Assembly (NCBI RefSeq): GCF_001999965.1
Contig: NZ_CP019646.1
Span: forward strand, 3,224,001-3,288,000
From: Limihaloglobus sulfuriphilus
Lineage (GTDB): Bacteria > Planctomycetota > Phycisphaerae > Sedimentisphaerales > Sedimentisphaeraceae
Reading direction: 5' to 3'
DNA length: 64,000 bases
Positions 54,165 to 63,016 of the stretch are shown here, in pieces. How positions within the stretch are numbered: position 1 is the stretch's first letter; the number at the start of each line of letters is the position of its first letter. A program made the position numbers and the translations under genes. The notes under the pieces are model-generated. The model was not told where the DNA came from and made no database searches. It saw only the letters and a list, made by a program, of their open reading frames with translations.

Positions 54165-55472
54165 ATGAGATTTATAAAAACTCTCATACTGATCGCTTTA
54201 GTAGTTTCTTGTGCAGATTTGTTTGCCGCATCGCAAGAGGAAATGGCAGACAAAGAACTTGGAGAGATTCAGGGCAGCAAGGTTTACATCCGCTCCGGTG
54301 CGGGCCTTAATTTCTACCGCTGCGCGATAATATCCGAGCCCGCCAAGGTGGTTATCGCCGGCGAGGAAATGGGCTGGTCTAAGATCTATCCGCCGGAAGG
54401 GCTTTTTTCCTGGGTCTCAAGGAATTATGTGGACGTTAGCGATATCGACCCGAGCAAGGGGATTATCAACCGCGACAACACGCGTGTCTGGACAGGTTCG
54501 GAATTTGTGCCTGCGATACACTGCTCTACCAATCAGGTAAACCTCAATAAGGGCGACGAAGTAAAATTCTACGATGACAACTCCGCGGAAGATGATTACT
54601 ACAAGATTGTTCCGCCGGAAGGTGCATTTGTTTGGGTAAATTCCGCTTATATCAAGAACCTGGGCCCGCTGTCTCAATACACGCCCCAGACCGCCGAACC
54701 AAAGCCGGCGGAAAAACCCGCACAGCCCAAAGAGCAGGCAGAGGACGAAGCCGAAACTGAAATGAAAGACACTGAAACGGCAGAAGAGCCCGCCGGAGAA
54801 GAACAGGACAGCCGGAAAGACAATGGCGAAGCAGAGCCTCTCGAAGACGCTGAAACCTCAGATGCTCAAGTTGAGGCAGAAAAACCGGCACAAGATACGC
54901 AGCCGGCTCCTAAGGTAGAAATCAAGGAAACAGAAACCGCTAAGATGATCAAAAAGTGCCTGGAGATCGGCAAGCAGCTTGACAGGGAGCTTTCCAAAGA
55001 GCAGGTTGATTTGAGTATTCTGCCTACGATGAAAGAAGAGCTGACCACTATTGTCAACCACCCCGAATCCGGCAAAGCCGGTAAGTACGCAGGGTATCTG
55101 CTCAATAAAATTAACAGCGTTGAGCTGGCACGAACCGCTATGAAGCAGGTTGAGCAACAGGACAAAGAGCTGGCTGAAAAACGAGCCAGAATCAGGGCAA
55201 ATCTCGACGATAAGCTCAGTAAAGTTGATCTTATCGCCAACCATACGCTTTCGGGTAAATTCTACCAGTCAGCGGTTTATCCCGAGAGATGGCTGATTAA
55301 AGACAGAAATAACAAGGTTATCGCTTACGGAATACCCGCCAAAAAAGAGATGATCCCCGAGCTTAAGCAGTTCATCGGCCGTGATGTAGCCCTGGCCGGC
55401 GATGCCCGCCCGGATGCGCATAACTCTCTGCCCCTGATTACATTTACAAAGATCACCCCGCTTGAGGACTAA
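54165..55472 (+). CDS. Exported protein with two SH3-type domains
   Basis: The start is the ATG at 54165, which has GGAGA seven bases upstream; an ATG at 54153 overlaps that site. The 435-residue product has a signal peptide (FIKTLILIALVVSCADLFA). Two related SH3-like segments follow (SKVYIRSGAGLNFYRCAII, ending LFSWVSRNYVD; and TRVWTGSEFVPAIHC, ending AFVWVNSAYI). Then come an acidic Glu/Pro/Ala-rich linker of about 80 residues, a coiled-coil stretch and a C-terminal domain (SAVYPERWLIKDRNNKVIAYGIP). It probably sits in the envelope or binds peptidoglycan. No operon partner is visible. Confidence 0.8.
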   Translation: MRFIKTLILIALVVSCADLFAASQEEMADKELGEIQGSKVYIRSGAGLNFYRCAIISEPAKVVIAGEEMGWSKIYPPEGLFSWVSRNYVDVSDIDPSKGIINRDNTRVWTGSEFVPAIHCSTNQVNLNKGDEVKFYDDNSAEDDYYKIVPPEGAFVWVNSAYIKNLGPLSQYTPQTAEPKPAEKPAQPKEQAEDEAETEMKDTETAEEPAGEEQDSRKDNGEAEPLEDAETSDAQVEAEKPAQDTQPAPKVEIKETETAKMIKKCLEIGKQLDRELSKEQVDLSILPTMKEELTTIVNHPESGKAGKYAGYLLNKINSVELARTAMKQVEQQDKELAEKRARIRANLDDKLSKVDLIANHTLSGKFYQSAVYPERWLIKDRNNKVIAYGIPAKKEMIPELKQFIGRDVALAGDARPDAHNSLPLITFTKITPLED

Positions 55473-55531
55473 GCAGCGGCGTTTATTCAGGTTTTTAGCG
55501 TTTCACAGCGTATTTGCGTAACCGCTCCACG

Positions 55532-55635
55532 TAGGTCGGGCTTCCAGCCCGACACAAATCAAATTACCCTCTCGTAGAGGGGCACCCGAAAGACGGGGTG
55601 TTTTGCACGCTAAAGCGGGTACTCTCACAAAGTAG
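55532..55635 (-). repeat. Left part of a composite block cut by the IS110-family element
   Basis: GTAG-GTCGGGCT/AGCCCGAC, CCCTCTCGTAGAGGGG, CCCGAAAGACGGG and CACGCTAAAGCG end in ACTCTCACAAAGTAG. In the intact copy at 57450-57490 the same text continues straight into GTCAACCGTCCCCGGTTGAC, which here is found only beyond the insertion, at 57249. Confidence 0.92.
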
Positions 55636-55787
55636 AAAATATGGAACGACCGGCCCCAACGGTTGCAAATCTCGTCATAAGCCGGATAATTACGGTTTAT
55701 GCGATAAGGTGTACGTAGCACCTGCCAATCGCGGGTTATTACACTGTGGCAACAGAGCCGCATACAATACGAAAGGTACCGGTCGTT

Positions 55788-56915
55788 ATGAACAATATTA
55801 TAACATATGTAGGAATGGATACACACAAAAAACAACATAAAGCTGCCATAAAATACCCTGATCGGGATAATGTTGTTGAATTTACAATCAAAAATACGCC
55901 CTCTGATATTAAACGGGCAGTAAAAAAGATAGCCCGTCAGGCACCTGGGCCGGTTGAATTCTGCTATGAAGCCGGCGTTTGCGGCTTTTCTCTCAAGCGC
56001 AGGATTGAGGCTCTGGGCTTTAAATGTGCGGTAATCGCCCCATCTCTGGTACCGGTAAAACCCGGAGTTCGTATAAAAACAGACCGCAGGGACGCAAAGA
56101 AGCTTCAGGAGTACTACAGTGCGGGCCTGTTGACCGAGGTTCACGCTCCCAATGAGAAACAGGAGGCAGATAGAGAGCTGGTGCGTCTTCGTGAGACAGC
56201 CCGAAAGGATGTCCAGAGAGCACAACATCACATACTCAAGTTTCTCAATCGTCATAGCTATATTTACCATCAGGGCAATCACTGGACAGATAAGCATATA
56301 ACCTGGCTGCGTGGTATAAACTTCGAAGAGCCCGCCCTGAATGAAGTCTTTGAGGCATATTTCGCCCAGTACATAAACTGTTGTGAAAGGCTCGACAGGT
56401 GTGATCGGCGTGTTGAGGCGCTGGCAGAAACGGATGACTACCGCGAAATGGTAGGTATTTTGAGTTGTTTTCACGGCATCAAGACCATCACGGCAATATC
56501 CATTCTGGTGGAAATTTTTGATTTTGCCCGTTTTGAATCAGCCCCGGCTTTTATGTCATACCTCGGTTTAACCCCTAAAGAGGACTCCAGTGGAGAATCA
56601 GAAAAAAAAGGCCCGATAACCAAGGCCGGCAATAAGCGGGTAAGGCGGCTGCTCAATGAAACTGCCCACCACTACCGGCATCGATATGTTCCATCTAAGG
56701 CCCTTAAAAAACGTAGAGAGAGCCGGCCGCAATGGGGAATAGAAATAGCTGACAGGGCCGGGCAGCGTTTGAGTTACCGGCACAGGTACCTTCGGGCCAG
56801 GGGCAAGATTCTGGTAAAGGCCAACATCGCAGTTGCCAGAGAGCTGGCCGGGTTCATATGGTTCACAGCAACCCAGTATTACGCAAGAAAACAGGCTCAG
56901 CCGCAGAAAGTTTAG
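55788..56915 (+). CDS. IS110-family transposase (DEDD type)
   Basis: The start is set at ATG 55788 (MNNIITYVGMDTHKKQHKAAI), giving 375 residues; the upstream in-frame ATG at 55746 lies in the non-coding end. The N-terminal RuvC-like DEDD domain includes VGMDTHKKQH, EFCYEAGVCGFSL and KTDRRDAKKLQEYY. The C-terminal transposase_20 domain holds GIKTITAISILVEIFDFARFES, YLGLTPKEDSSGESEKKGPITKAGNKRVRRLL. The frame is intact. Such enzymes use a bridge RNA from a non-coding end to choose donor and target. Confidence 0.96.
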   Translation: MNNIITYVGMDTHKKQHKAAIKYPDRDNVVEFTIKNTPSDIKRAVKKIARQAPGPVEFCYEAGVCGFSLKRRIEALGFKCAVIAPSLVPVKPGVRIKTDRRDAKKLQEYYSAGLLTEVHAPNEKQEADRELVRLRETARKDVQRAQHHILKFLNRHSYIYHQGNHWTDKHITWLRGINFEEPALNEVFEAYFAQYINCCERLDRCDRRVEALAETDDYREMVGILSCFHGIKTITAISILVEIFDFARFESAPAFMSYLGLTPKEDSSGESEKKGPITKAGNKRVRRLLNETAHHYRHRYVPSKALKKRRESRPQWGIEIADRAGQRLSYRHRYLRARGKILVKANIAVARELAGFIWFTATQYYARKQAQPQKV

Positions 56916-57248
56916 TTCATATACTTTTTATCACCCTGGGAAAAAAACATTTAAAATTTAATACAGAAAAACATGACAAATGGTGGCGTGGGTACGAAAA
57001 AACCACTTGCGATTGTCCTATATGACAGATATGCCTTATCGGTAAGTCTGACTCATGCCCGTAGAAAGCAAGGTTTGCGACGGAGTATTTCAATGTCGGC
57101 TCTGGCCAAAAGCTAATCCACGTATATCAGACTGAATCAACGTCGAAGAATCCCACGCTATCATGCGTCATTAAAATAAGATATGTAAAATTTAAAAAAA
57201 AGTAAATATAATCTCATTAAAACTATTGACAAAGGTCGTTCCATATCA
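56916..57248 (+). other. Non-coding 3' end of the IS110-family element, possible bridge-RNA region
   Basis: The 333 bases after the transposase stop have no coding frame. They contain short complementary stretches suited to hairpins around GGCGTGGGTACG and TTTGCGACGGAG. IS110 relatives carry a bridge RNA in their long non-coding end, and in the IS1111 subgroup this often lies downstream of the gene. Guide loops were not identified by eye. Confidence 0.45.
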
Positions 57249-57305
57249 GGTCAACCGTCCCCGGTTGACATTAAAACGCCAAGCGGGGACGCTTGCCCTA
57301 CGCCG
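57249..57305 (-). repeat. Right part of the interrupted composite block
   Basis: GGTCAACCGTCCCCGGTTGA and GCCAAGCGGGGACGCTTGCC followed by CTAC complete the block interrupted by the insertion element. A GCTCTGATTGCGTCATGCGA unit follows at 57306-57350. Confidence 0.9.
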
Positions 57306-57358
57306 CGGCTCTGATTGCGTCATGCGATATTGCCTGAATCTTAACTTTTAAACTCATC

Positions 57359-57718
57359 GTAGGTCGGGCTTCCAGCCCGACACAAAGTCCAATTCCGCCT
57401 TCTTTAGAGGGCACCCGAAAGACGGGGTGTTTTGCACGCTAAAGCATGTACTCTCACAAAGTAGGTCAACCGTCCCCGGTTGACATTGAAACGGCAAGCG
57501 GTGACGCTTGCTCTGCTTAGCTTCTAATTATTGGACAGGATTACAAGATAGACAAGATTAATTTTTTATTACCATGAAGTTATTGAAGAAATTGAAGTTT
57601 TCATTATATCTTTTCTTCATGTCCTTCATGCTCTTCATGGTAAATTCAAATCCTGTTTATCATGTCTATTTTATTTATCTCAAATCTCAAATTGAGCAAA
57701 TTCGTGAATTTGCTCTAC
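57359..57718 (-). repeat. Composite palindrome block, inverted orientation, after the IS110-family element
   Basis: A complete reversed copy from GTAG-GTCGGGCT to GAATTTGCTCTAC, including the AT-rich inverted repeat (57530-57670). It provides the uninterrupted reference, CACAAAGTAGGTCAACCG, for the insertion site next to it. Its orientation is opposite to the flanking plus-strand genes. Confidence 0.9.
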
Positions 57719-57799
57719 ACTGATGCATTTGTCTCAACTAACCGCTGACGGCGTTTTTGGTGCTGTTACGGCGGATTATAACCCCTTGTCCGGTATGCA

Positions 57800-58110
57800 T
57801 ATACAAAAAGAAACCCCCGGAGGAGGTGGCCGGGGGCGAATGAAAAGGAGTAGGTGTTTGGTAGTCTATTTAGTAAACCGCAAATCTGTCTGAGACATCC
57901 TTGCGGGTTGCTGGTAAAAAGGATGTCCCCCGTAGGAGGGACCGGGGGACTAAATGAAAAGGAGTAGGTTGTTTGGTTGTTGGTTTTGGGTCTTCTAGTT
58001 GTTGTGCTGTGTGCTGTGTTTTAGTTTAAATAAACAACCATAATAAGATTATGATGGCGGGTATAACACATCACTTTCAGCTGCCTCCTGGGGCAACCAA
58101 ACGTACACTC
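57800..58110 (+). ncRNA. Candidate structured RNA with two tandem similar units
   Basis: Two units start 113 bases apart. Each is a GC hairpin with an AGGAGG loop: CCCCCGG-AGGAGGTGG-CCGGGGG at 57814-57836, and GTCCCCCG/CGGGGGAC around TAGGAGGGAC at 57925-57950. A few bases later each has the identical 16-mer ATGAAAAGGAGTAGGT (57840, 57954). Downstream, GTTTGGTTG (57971-57979) can pair with CAACCAAAC (58094-58102), and TGGTTGTT (57974-57981) alternatively with AACAACCA (58033-58040). Both 16-mers open very short frames (17 and 14 codons). It is either a regulatory RNA or a leader; identity unknown. Confidence 0.5.
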
Positions 58111-58564
58111 TCTGGTATTAACTTTTTAAATTATTGCTGTCCAACGTCGTTTCATTATCCTTACGGGACGTGGGATTATATGTTCGAAAAAATTTTTATC
58201 AAATGCAAAAAAATTATTTTTTAATTTTTGACGTAAATCAACTGCTGATTTTAAATCTTATATGAACAAATGTCCGCCATCCTGATGTTTCTAAACTCAT
58301 TGTAGCAAGTATTTAATGTATGTACAGTAAAAAAATGAAATTCTTTCAAAATTTCTGCAAAATCATTGAAATTTTTATGAATTGGACAAAGAATTCCCTC
58401 AAAAAACCGCTTACACAGCAACTTTAAGCGTGCCGCAGAGACAAAATCTAAGCTGCTCCGCTTTCTGTTTTTTAACGGTGCCGGGCCGGCCGGATTTATA
58501 TAAATCTTGTAAATCCGGCATCTCTGTCTAAAATAACACTGTTAAACAACATGGAGAACAAAAA
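58111..58564. other. AT-rich leader region of pepD
   Basis: Mostly A/T-rich with no open frame of note. Near 58476-58520 is a GCCGGGCCGGCCGG stretch and a CGGATTTATATAAATC short hairpin. GGAG lies about 10 bases before the pepD ATG. No clear promoter pair was found. Confidence 0.5.
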
Positions 58565-60076
58565 ATGCAGGATACAGCGTTAAAAATATTTTCAGAAATC
58601 GCACAGGTTCCGAGGCCCTCGGGGCGTGAGGAAAAAATAATCGCCTGGCTCGAGGCGTTCGCGGCCAAACATAATTTCAATTATAAGAAAGACGCCGCGG
58701 GCAATGTACTGATGCAGGTGCCCGCCACCGCCGGCTATGAGAAATGCCCGCCGGTGTGTCTCCAATCGCATGTCGATATGGTCTGCGAGAAGCGCCCCGG
58801 TCTTGAGCATGATTTTGATAATGACCCGATCCGGCTCAAGACCGAGGGGGATCTGCTAAAGGCCGAGGGTACCACCCTCGGGGCGGATAACGGTATCGGT
58901 ATGGCGATGGCGCTTGCCGCGGCGGTCAGCCCGGAGTGTAAACACCCGCCGCTGGAGCTGCTCTTCACGGTCAACGAGGAGACCGGCCTGGTCGGTGCAT
59001 CGCTGCTTGAGCCGGAATTTTTCCAGGCGAAAACGCTTATTAACCTCGACGAGGAGACAGAGGGAACGTTCGTTATCGGCTGCGCAGGCGGCGAGGATAT
59101 CAACATCTCACTGCACAATCTCAAGCGCAGCCCCGTTACCGGATACGGCAGGCTCATTAATTGCAGGTTTTCCGTAACTTCTTTACTGGGCGGACATTCC
59201 GGCATTGATATCAACAAAAAAGGCCGTGCCAACGCCAACACGCTTGCCGGCAGGCTGCTGTATTCAATCTGGCTCAAGGTTCCCGGCATGTGGCTGATAT
59301 CGGTCAACGGCGGTGCGAGCAGAAACGCCATCGCCCGCGACTGCGTATGTGAATTTCTGGTGCCGGCAAAGCCAAAGCCGCTCAAGCCCCAAACGTCCGG
59401 TGATTTGACATTCTCGCCCGATTATTCCGCCCGCGGCACACTCGAGCCTCTGTTTGCTGAGCTTAAGCATCAGATAGAGAGGGAATACCCCAGCGAAAAT
59501 CTTACCGGGCTCAAACTCGAGCTCTGCGATGCCCCTGACGATACAGCCGCATTGAGCGAGGCGGACACCCGCCGGATTGTGGGCTTACTAAGAGCAATGC
59601 CCAACGGCGTTTACAGCTATTCGCCGGAGCTTGGCACTGTAGAGACCTCCAACAACCTCGGCACGGTATCACTGAGCCGCAGCGATTCTGTCTTTACCCT
59701 GGGCTCACTACAGCGGAGCAGCGACCCCAAACGCCTTGACGACATCCGCGACAAGATATTGGCTATCGGCGAGCTTTGCGGCGGTTCTATAAAATGCTCC
59801 GGCAGGTACGCCTCCTGGACGCCGGCAAAGGAATCAGCCCTTTTAACAAGGTGCATCGAGGTTTACAAAAAGCATACCGGCAATGAGCCGCGGGTGAAGG
59901 TGATCCATGCTGGCCTGGAATGCGGCGCTATCGGCTCGCGTATGGGCGGTCTGGATATGATATCGTTCGGGCCGGACATCTCAAGCCCGCACTCGCCAGA
60001 TGAAAATGTCAGCATCTCCAGCGTTAAGCGGATCAGGGAATTTCTTTTTGTTCTTCTTGAATCGTTCACTGAATGA
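58565..60076 (+). CDS. pepD: Aminoacyl-histidine dipeptidase (PepD, M20 family)
   Basis: A 503-residue zinc dipeptidase of the Xaa-His type. The metal and catalytic residues are in place: H69 and D71 in LQSHVDMVCEK, D108 in LGADNGIGMA, and E138-E139 in VNEETGLVGA. Also typical are LINLDEETEGTFVIGCAGGED and HSGIDINKKGRANA of the lid domain, and the C-terminal VIHAGLECGAIGSRMGGLDMISFGPDI with SPDENV. It cleaves short peptides in the cytoplasm. GGAG precedes the ATG. It is separated from the next gene by an isolated GTAG palindrome. Confidence 0.94.
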   Translation: MQDTALKIFSEIAQVPRPSGREEKIIAWLEAFAAKHNFNYKKDAAGNVLMQVPATAGYEKCPPVCLQSHVDMVCEKRPGLEHDFDNDPIRLKTEGDLLKAEGTTLGADNGIGMAMALAAAVSPECKHPPLELLFTVNEETGLVGASLLEPEFFQAKTLINLDEETEGTFVIGCAGGEDINISLHNLKRSPVTGYGRLINCRFSVTSLLGGHSGIDINKKGRANANTLAGRLLYSIWLKVPGMWLISVNGGASRNAIARDCVCEFLVPAKPKPLKPQTSGDLTFSPDYSARGTLEPLFAELKHQIEREYPSENLTGLKLELCDAPDDTAALSEADTRRIVGLLRAMPNGVYSYSPELGTVETSNNLGTVSLSRSDSVFTLGSLQRSSDPKRLDDIRDKILAIGELCGGSIKCSGRYASWTPAKESALLTRCIEVYKKHTGNEPRVKVIHAGLECGAIGSRMGGLDMISFGPDISSPHSPDENVSISSVKRIREFLFVLLESFTE

Positions 60077-60154
60077 GGTTATGATATTCGTGTGTTAAAA
60101 TTTTATTGTCAATAAATAAAGCTCTATTGTCGGCACCTTGCGTGAGAGCTTTTT

Positions 60155-60179
60155 GAGAGAATTCGTGAATTCTCTCTAC
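60155..60179 (-). repeat. GTAG-headed GAGAGAATTC palindrome
   Basis: Arms GAGAGAATTC/GAATTCTCTC ending in TAC, so GTAG on the minus strand. It is identical to the unit at 21055-21079, 39 kb away. Confidence 0.9.
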
Positions 60180-60262
60180 AATAATATCGCAGCCGCGAAA
60201 CGCTGTTTGTAGTATGAATTTTACACATTTTACTTTATAACTATCTTAAATAGTTACAACTT

Positions 60263-61750
60263 ATGGCTTTGCCCGGTGTTGATATGTCAGACAAGAAAAA
60301 CAGATTCCGTTTCCTGCCGAAAAAATTAGAAGACTGGCTCTATGATTCAACCGGCGAGATAGGCCGGCTCGGCGGGATGCTTATATACCAGTTCAAGCTC
60401 TGGCCTCTATGCGTAAAGCTGCTGAGGCGAAACCGCTCAAACCAGCAGGCCGCGGCGCTTGCCTACCACACGATATTTGGCATTATCCCGCTGGTTATCA
60501 TCATGTTCGTGATATTCCAGAGTTTCCCCTCTTATGAAAAAATCGGGGATCAGCTGCGGAATGATATCTATGAAAATCTTAATCTCGACCAGTTGACATA
60601 TCCCGATCCGAAAAATCCGGAGCAGGAGCTTCAGGTAACAGAGTATCTCGACGGCGTGATAGAGCGGTTTTTCGAGAGCTCCAAACAGGGCACCGCTACG
60701 ATTGTGAGCATAATCCTGGTGTTCTGGGCGGTGATGAAGCTGTTGACGACGATCGAAAAGACGTTCAACAATATCTGGAACGTTGCGTACGGGCGAACGT
60801 TTATCCAGCGTGTAATATCGTTCTGGACACCCTTGACGCTGGGGCCTCTGCTGATCGGTGGTGCCGTGTATCTAAAGACAAGCCCGTATGTTACGCGTAT
60901 TTTTGGCGGAGCCGGCAGCGAACACCTGCAACCGCTTCTGCCCTTTATTCTTACGGTGATGGCTCTCTTTTTCCTCTATATCGCCATGCCCAATACACGT
61001 GTTAAGGCCCTGCCGGCGCTGTGGAGTGCGATCATCGCCGCTCTCATCTGGTTTCTGCTGAAGCACGTTTTCAATATCTACATGGAAAAATTCATCCCCT
61101 ACAGCAAGCTCTACGGAGCTATGGGGCTGATTCCGCTGACCGTGTTTTATATTTATCTGACCTGGATGATAGTGATTTTCGGCGTGCAGCTCTCCTATAC
61201 CATACAAAACCTCAAGAAAATCGATTTTGAGGAGATGAAATCAGCTATGGAACGGGAGTCTGCCCTGCTGGCAAACGATATGCTGATTCTGCGGATTATG
61301 GGATTTCTGGCGTTTCGGTTTGTAAACGGCGACGGCCCGACACGCTACAGCCTGATCAGCCGGGTCTTTAATCTCCCGGGGACATTTGTGCAGGCAGTGA
61401 TGAAACAGCTTGCCGGCGAGGGTTTGGTTGTTTACGCAACAGACCCGGACGAGGGTTTTATGCTCCAGAGAACCCCCGAGAAAATAACCGTAAACCAGGT
61501 CTTAGACGCCTTTGCACTCGAAAAGGTCGGTCTTAGGGAACCGTATAAAAGCAGTGCTATAGAGGATTTAGTAAGAAAATCCAGAAAAAACGCCGAGAAT
61601 GTCACCGTACGTGATGTTTGCGATTCAATAAAACAGTTTGAAGCAACCGCCGCGAAAATAGAACAGCAGGCCGAGCTCCAGGACGAGATTGAAGAACAGA
61701 TAAATCAAGACAAGCCGGAAAACACATTAAACGATAAAGATTCCCAATAG
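60263..61750 (+). CDS. YihY/BrkB-family membrane protein with C-terminal winged helix
   Basis: A 495-residue protein. After a cytoplasmic N-terminus come about six membrane helices of the YihY type (AAALAYHTIFGIIPLVIIMFVIF; TIVSIILVFWAVMKLLTTIEKTFNNIWNV; FWTPLTLGPLLIGGAVYL; AALIWFLLKHVFNIYMEKFIPYSKLYGAMGLIPLTVFYIYLTWMIVIFG). Beyond residue 330 is a winged-helix-like domain (RYSLISRVFNLPGTFVQAVMKQLAGEGLVVYA) and an acidic tail. The family was once called RNase BN, wrongly. Start may be ATG 60263 or 60284 (MSDKKN). A glycosyltransferase gene follows 29 bases later. Confidence 0.88.
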   Translation: MALPGVDMSDKKNRFRFLPKKLEDWLYDSTGEIGRLGGMLIYQFKLWPLCVKLLRRNRSNQQAAALAYHTIFGIIPLVIIMFVIFQSFPSYEKIGDQLRNDIYENLNLDQLTYPDPKNPEQELQVTEYLDGVIERFFESSKQGTATIVSIILVFWAVMKLLTTIEKTFNNIWNVAYGRTFIQRVISFWTPLTLGPLLIGGAVYLKTSPYVTRIFGGAGSEHLQPLLPFILTVMALFFLYIAMPNTRVKALPALWSAIIAALIWFLLKHVFNIYMEKFIPYSKLYGAMGLIPLTVFYIYLTWMIVIFGVQLSYTIQNLKKIDFEEMKSAMERESALLANDMLILRIMGFLAFRFVNGDGPTRYSLISRVFNLPGTFVQAVMKQLAGEGLVVYATDPDEGFMLQRTPEKITVNQVLDAFALEKVGLREPYKSSAIEDLVRKSRKNAENVTVRDVCDSIKQFEATAAKIEQQAELQDEIEEQINQDKPENTLNDKDSQ

Positions 61751-61779
61751 ACGCGATTCCAAGTTGCAAGTCAGGTTAA

Positions 61780-62871
61780 ATGGCAAGAGATATTTTTTCA
61801 GACGAAAACATTAAACTCTTCGAGCTGCCCGGGTATTCACGGTTCTGCGAGAATAAACCCCGCACAAAGGCCCTTATAGTGCATACCGGCGGTATCGGCA
61901 AATGCCTGGGCTTGCTGAGGCTGGCGGATTTTCTCAAACAAAATCTCGCTGTCGCAGAGGTAGATTTTATCGGGCGGTGTGAGAAGATATCGTTTCTGCC
62001 GCGGCGAAGCCCCGTTGACCGGATAATTGATTTCGACAAACTTGGGCTCAAACGCCTTGAGTGCGAGCCGGCAGACTATGAACTGCCGGATAATGACGCC
62101 TTGGCGATGGAGCTTGCCGGCTACGAATGGGTGATAAACTTTGTCGGCGAAAAAGGCGGGCGGTTTGAACAGAATCTGATATATACTCTTTACCAGACGA
62201 CCTCGTCGGAAGTCGTAACCCTCTCTGTCTCTGCCCCTCGGGATTACAGCGGGCATATAAGCCGGTTTCACATTGAAGAATTTTACTGCGAGAAGGGCCC
62301 GTCGATTGAGGCGCTCTCTACAGGTGAGAAACTGAGCCTGGATATGGACGCGCCGGTTATACGGCCCGCCGCCGGAGATGCGGACCGCGGCAGGGAAATA
62401 CTGACCAAAGCAGGCTGTGAAAATCCCGAAAACGCGGTCATTCTGGCACCCGGCAGCGGCAAAGCGGAGAAAAACTGGGCGATTGAGAATTATATCGAAC
62501 TTGCCGCCATGTTATACGCCAAAGGGTATAGGCCTCTCTGGCTTATCGGCCCCAATGAGCACGGGCTGGTAGAGCGGATAAAATCATCCGGCGACAAAAA
62601 CCCGATTCTTCGCGGCATATCACTCGATCAGCTCGCGGCCGTCATTGCCGCCGCGGCAGGTTATATCGGAAACGAGGCCGGCACAACCCAGCTCAGCGCG
62701 ATGCTCGGGGCGCCCACGCTTGCCGTTTTTGGTGAAACAAACCGTATTCACTACGGTCCCCAGGGAGCAAGAACCGTTGTAAGTGTACAGCCTCGCAATA
62801 GTTTCAGCTCTCATTGTCCCGAACAGACAGCCGCGGTTTTAGACGCATTTTTTACAATTTTAAGCGAATAA
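61780..62871 (+). CDS. Glycosyltransferase family 9 (heptosyltransferase-like)
   Basis: A 363-residue protein with the two-Rossmann GT-B layout. The N-terminal half carries ALIVHTGGIGKCLGLLRLADFL (glycine loop). The C-terminal half has AVILAPGSGKAEKNWAIENYIELAAML, the GT9 donor-site stretch, then GYIGNEAGTTQLSAMLGAPTLAVFGETNRIHYGP, very like heptosyltransferases WaaC/WaaF. It probably adds sugars to a lipopolysaccharide core or other envelope glycan. It follows the YihY gene closely on the same strand. Confidence 0.87.
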   Translation: MARDIFSDENIKLFELPGYSRFCENKPRTKALIVHTGGIGKCLGLLRLADFLKQNLAVAEVDFIGRCEKISFLPRRSPVDRIIDFDKLGLKRLECEPADYELPDNDALAMELAGYEWVINFVGEKGGRFEQNLIYTLYQTTSSEVVTLSVSAPRDYSGHISRFHIEEFYCEKGPSIEALSTGEKLSLDMDAPVIRPAAGDADRGREILTKAGCENPENAVILAPGSGKAEKNWAIENYIELAAMLYAKGYRPLWLIGPNEHGLVERIKSSGDKNPILRGISLDQLAAVIAAAAGYIGNEAGTTQLSAMLGAPTLAVFGETNRIHYGPQGARTVVSVQPRNSFSSHCPEQTAAVLDAFFTILSE

Positions 62872-62914
62872 ATTTTAGCGGCATAAAGAAAAACTAGCCG
62901 TTATATGCAAATTT

Positions 62915-62999
62915 ACCGGTAAATTTCGAAATAGACTTTAAAAATTACCGGTAAATTTTGAAGTTAATGTTAAAAATTACTGGTAATTTTTGAAATAGA
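62915..62999 (+). repeat. Three 32-bp direct repeats upstream of the ATPase gene
   Basis: ACCGGT at 62915, ACCGGT at 62947 and ACTGGT at 62979 are exactly 32 bases apart, each inside a palindrome AAAATTACCGGTAAATTT or a near form. The segments between are also alike (GAAATAGACTTTAAAAATT; GAAGTTAATGTTAAAAATT). The third repeat ends about 20 bases before the ATPase start. They look like an operator or iteron series; too few and too similar throughout for a CRISPR array. Confidence 0.85.
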
Positions 63000-63016
63000 T
63001 GGTAAAATAATCCAGT

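Larger units (their letters stand above)
55636..57248 (+). mobile_element. IS110/IS1111-family insertion sequence inside a REP-like block
   Basis: The ends were set by comparing with the intact block, accurate to about one base. Just inside both ends is a 13-base inverted repeat, ATATGGAACGACC on the left and GGTCGTTCCATAT on the right, three bases or so from the termini, as in the IS1111 subgroup. About 150 bases precede and 330 follow the transposase gene. The total is close to 1613 bases. There is no target duplication, also normal for the family. Confidence 0.92.

Noticed and set aside
55503-56474. 323-codon minus-strand open frame
   Set aside because: It is antisense to the IS110-family transposase and runs into repeat DNA; no domain is recognisable.
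62915-62999. CRISPR array
   Set aside because: Only three units, the whole 32-bp period is similar with no unique spacers, and no cas gene is in the window.
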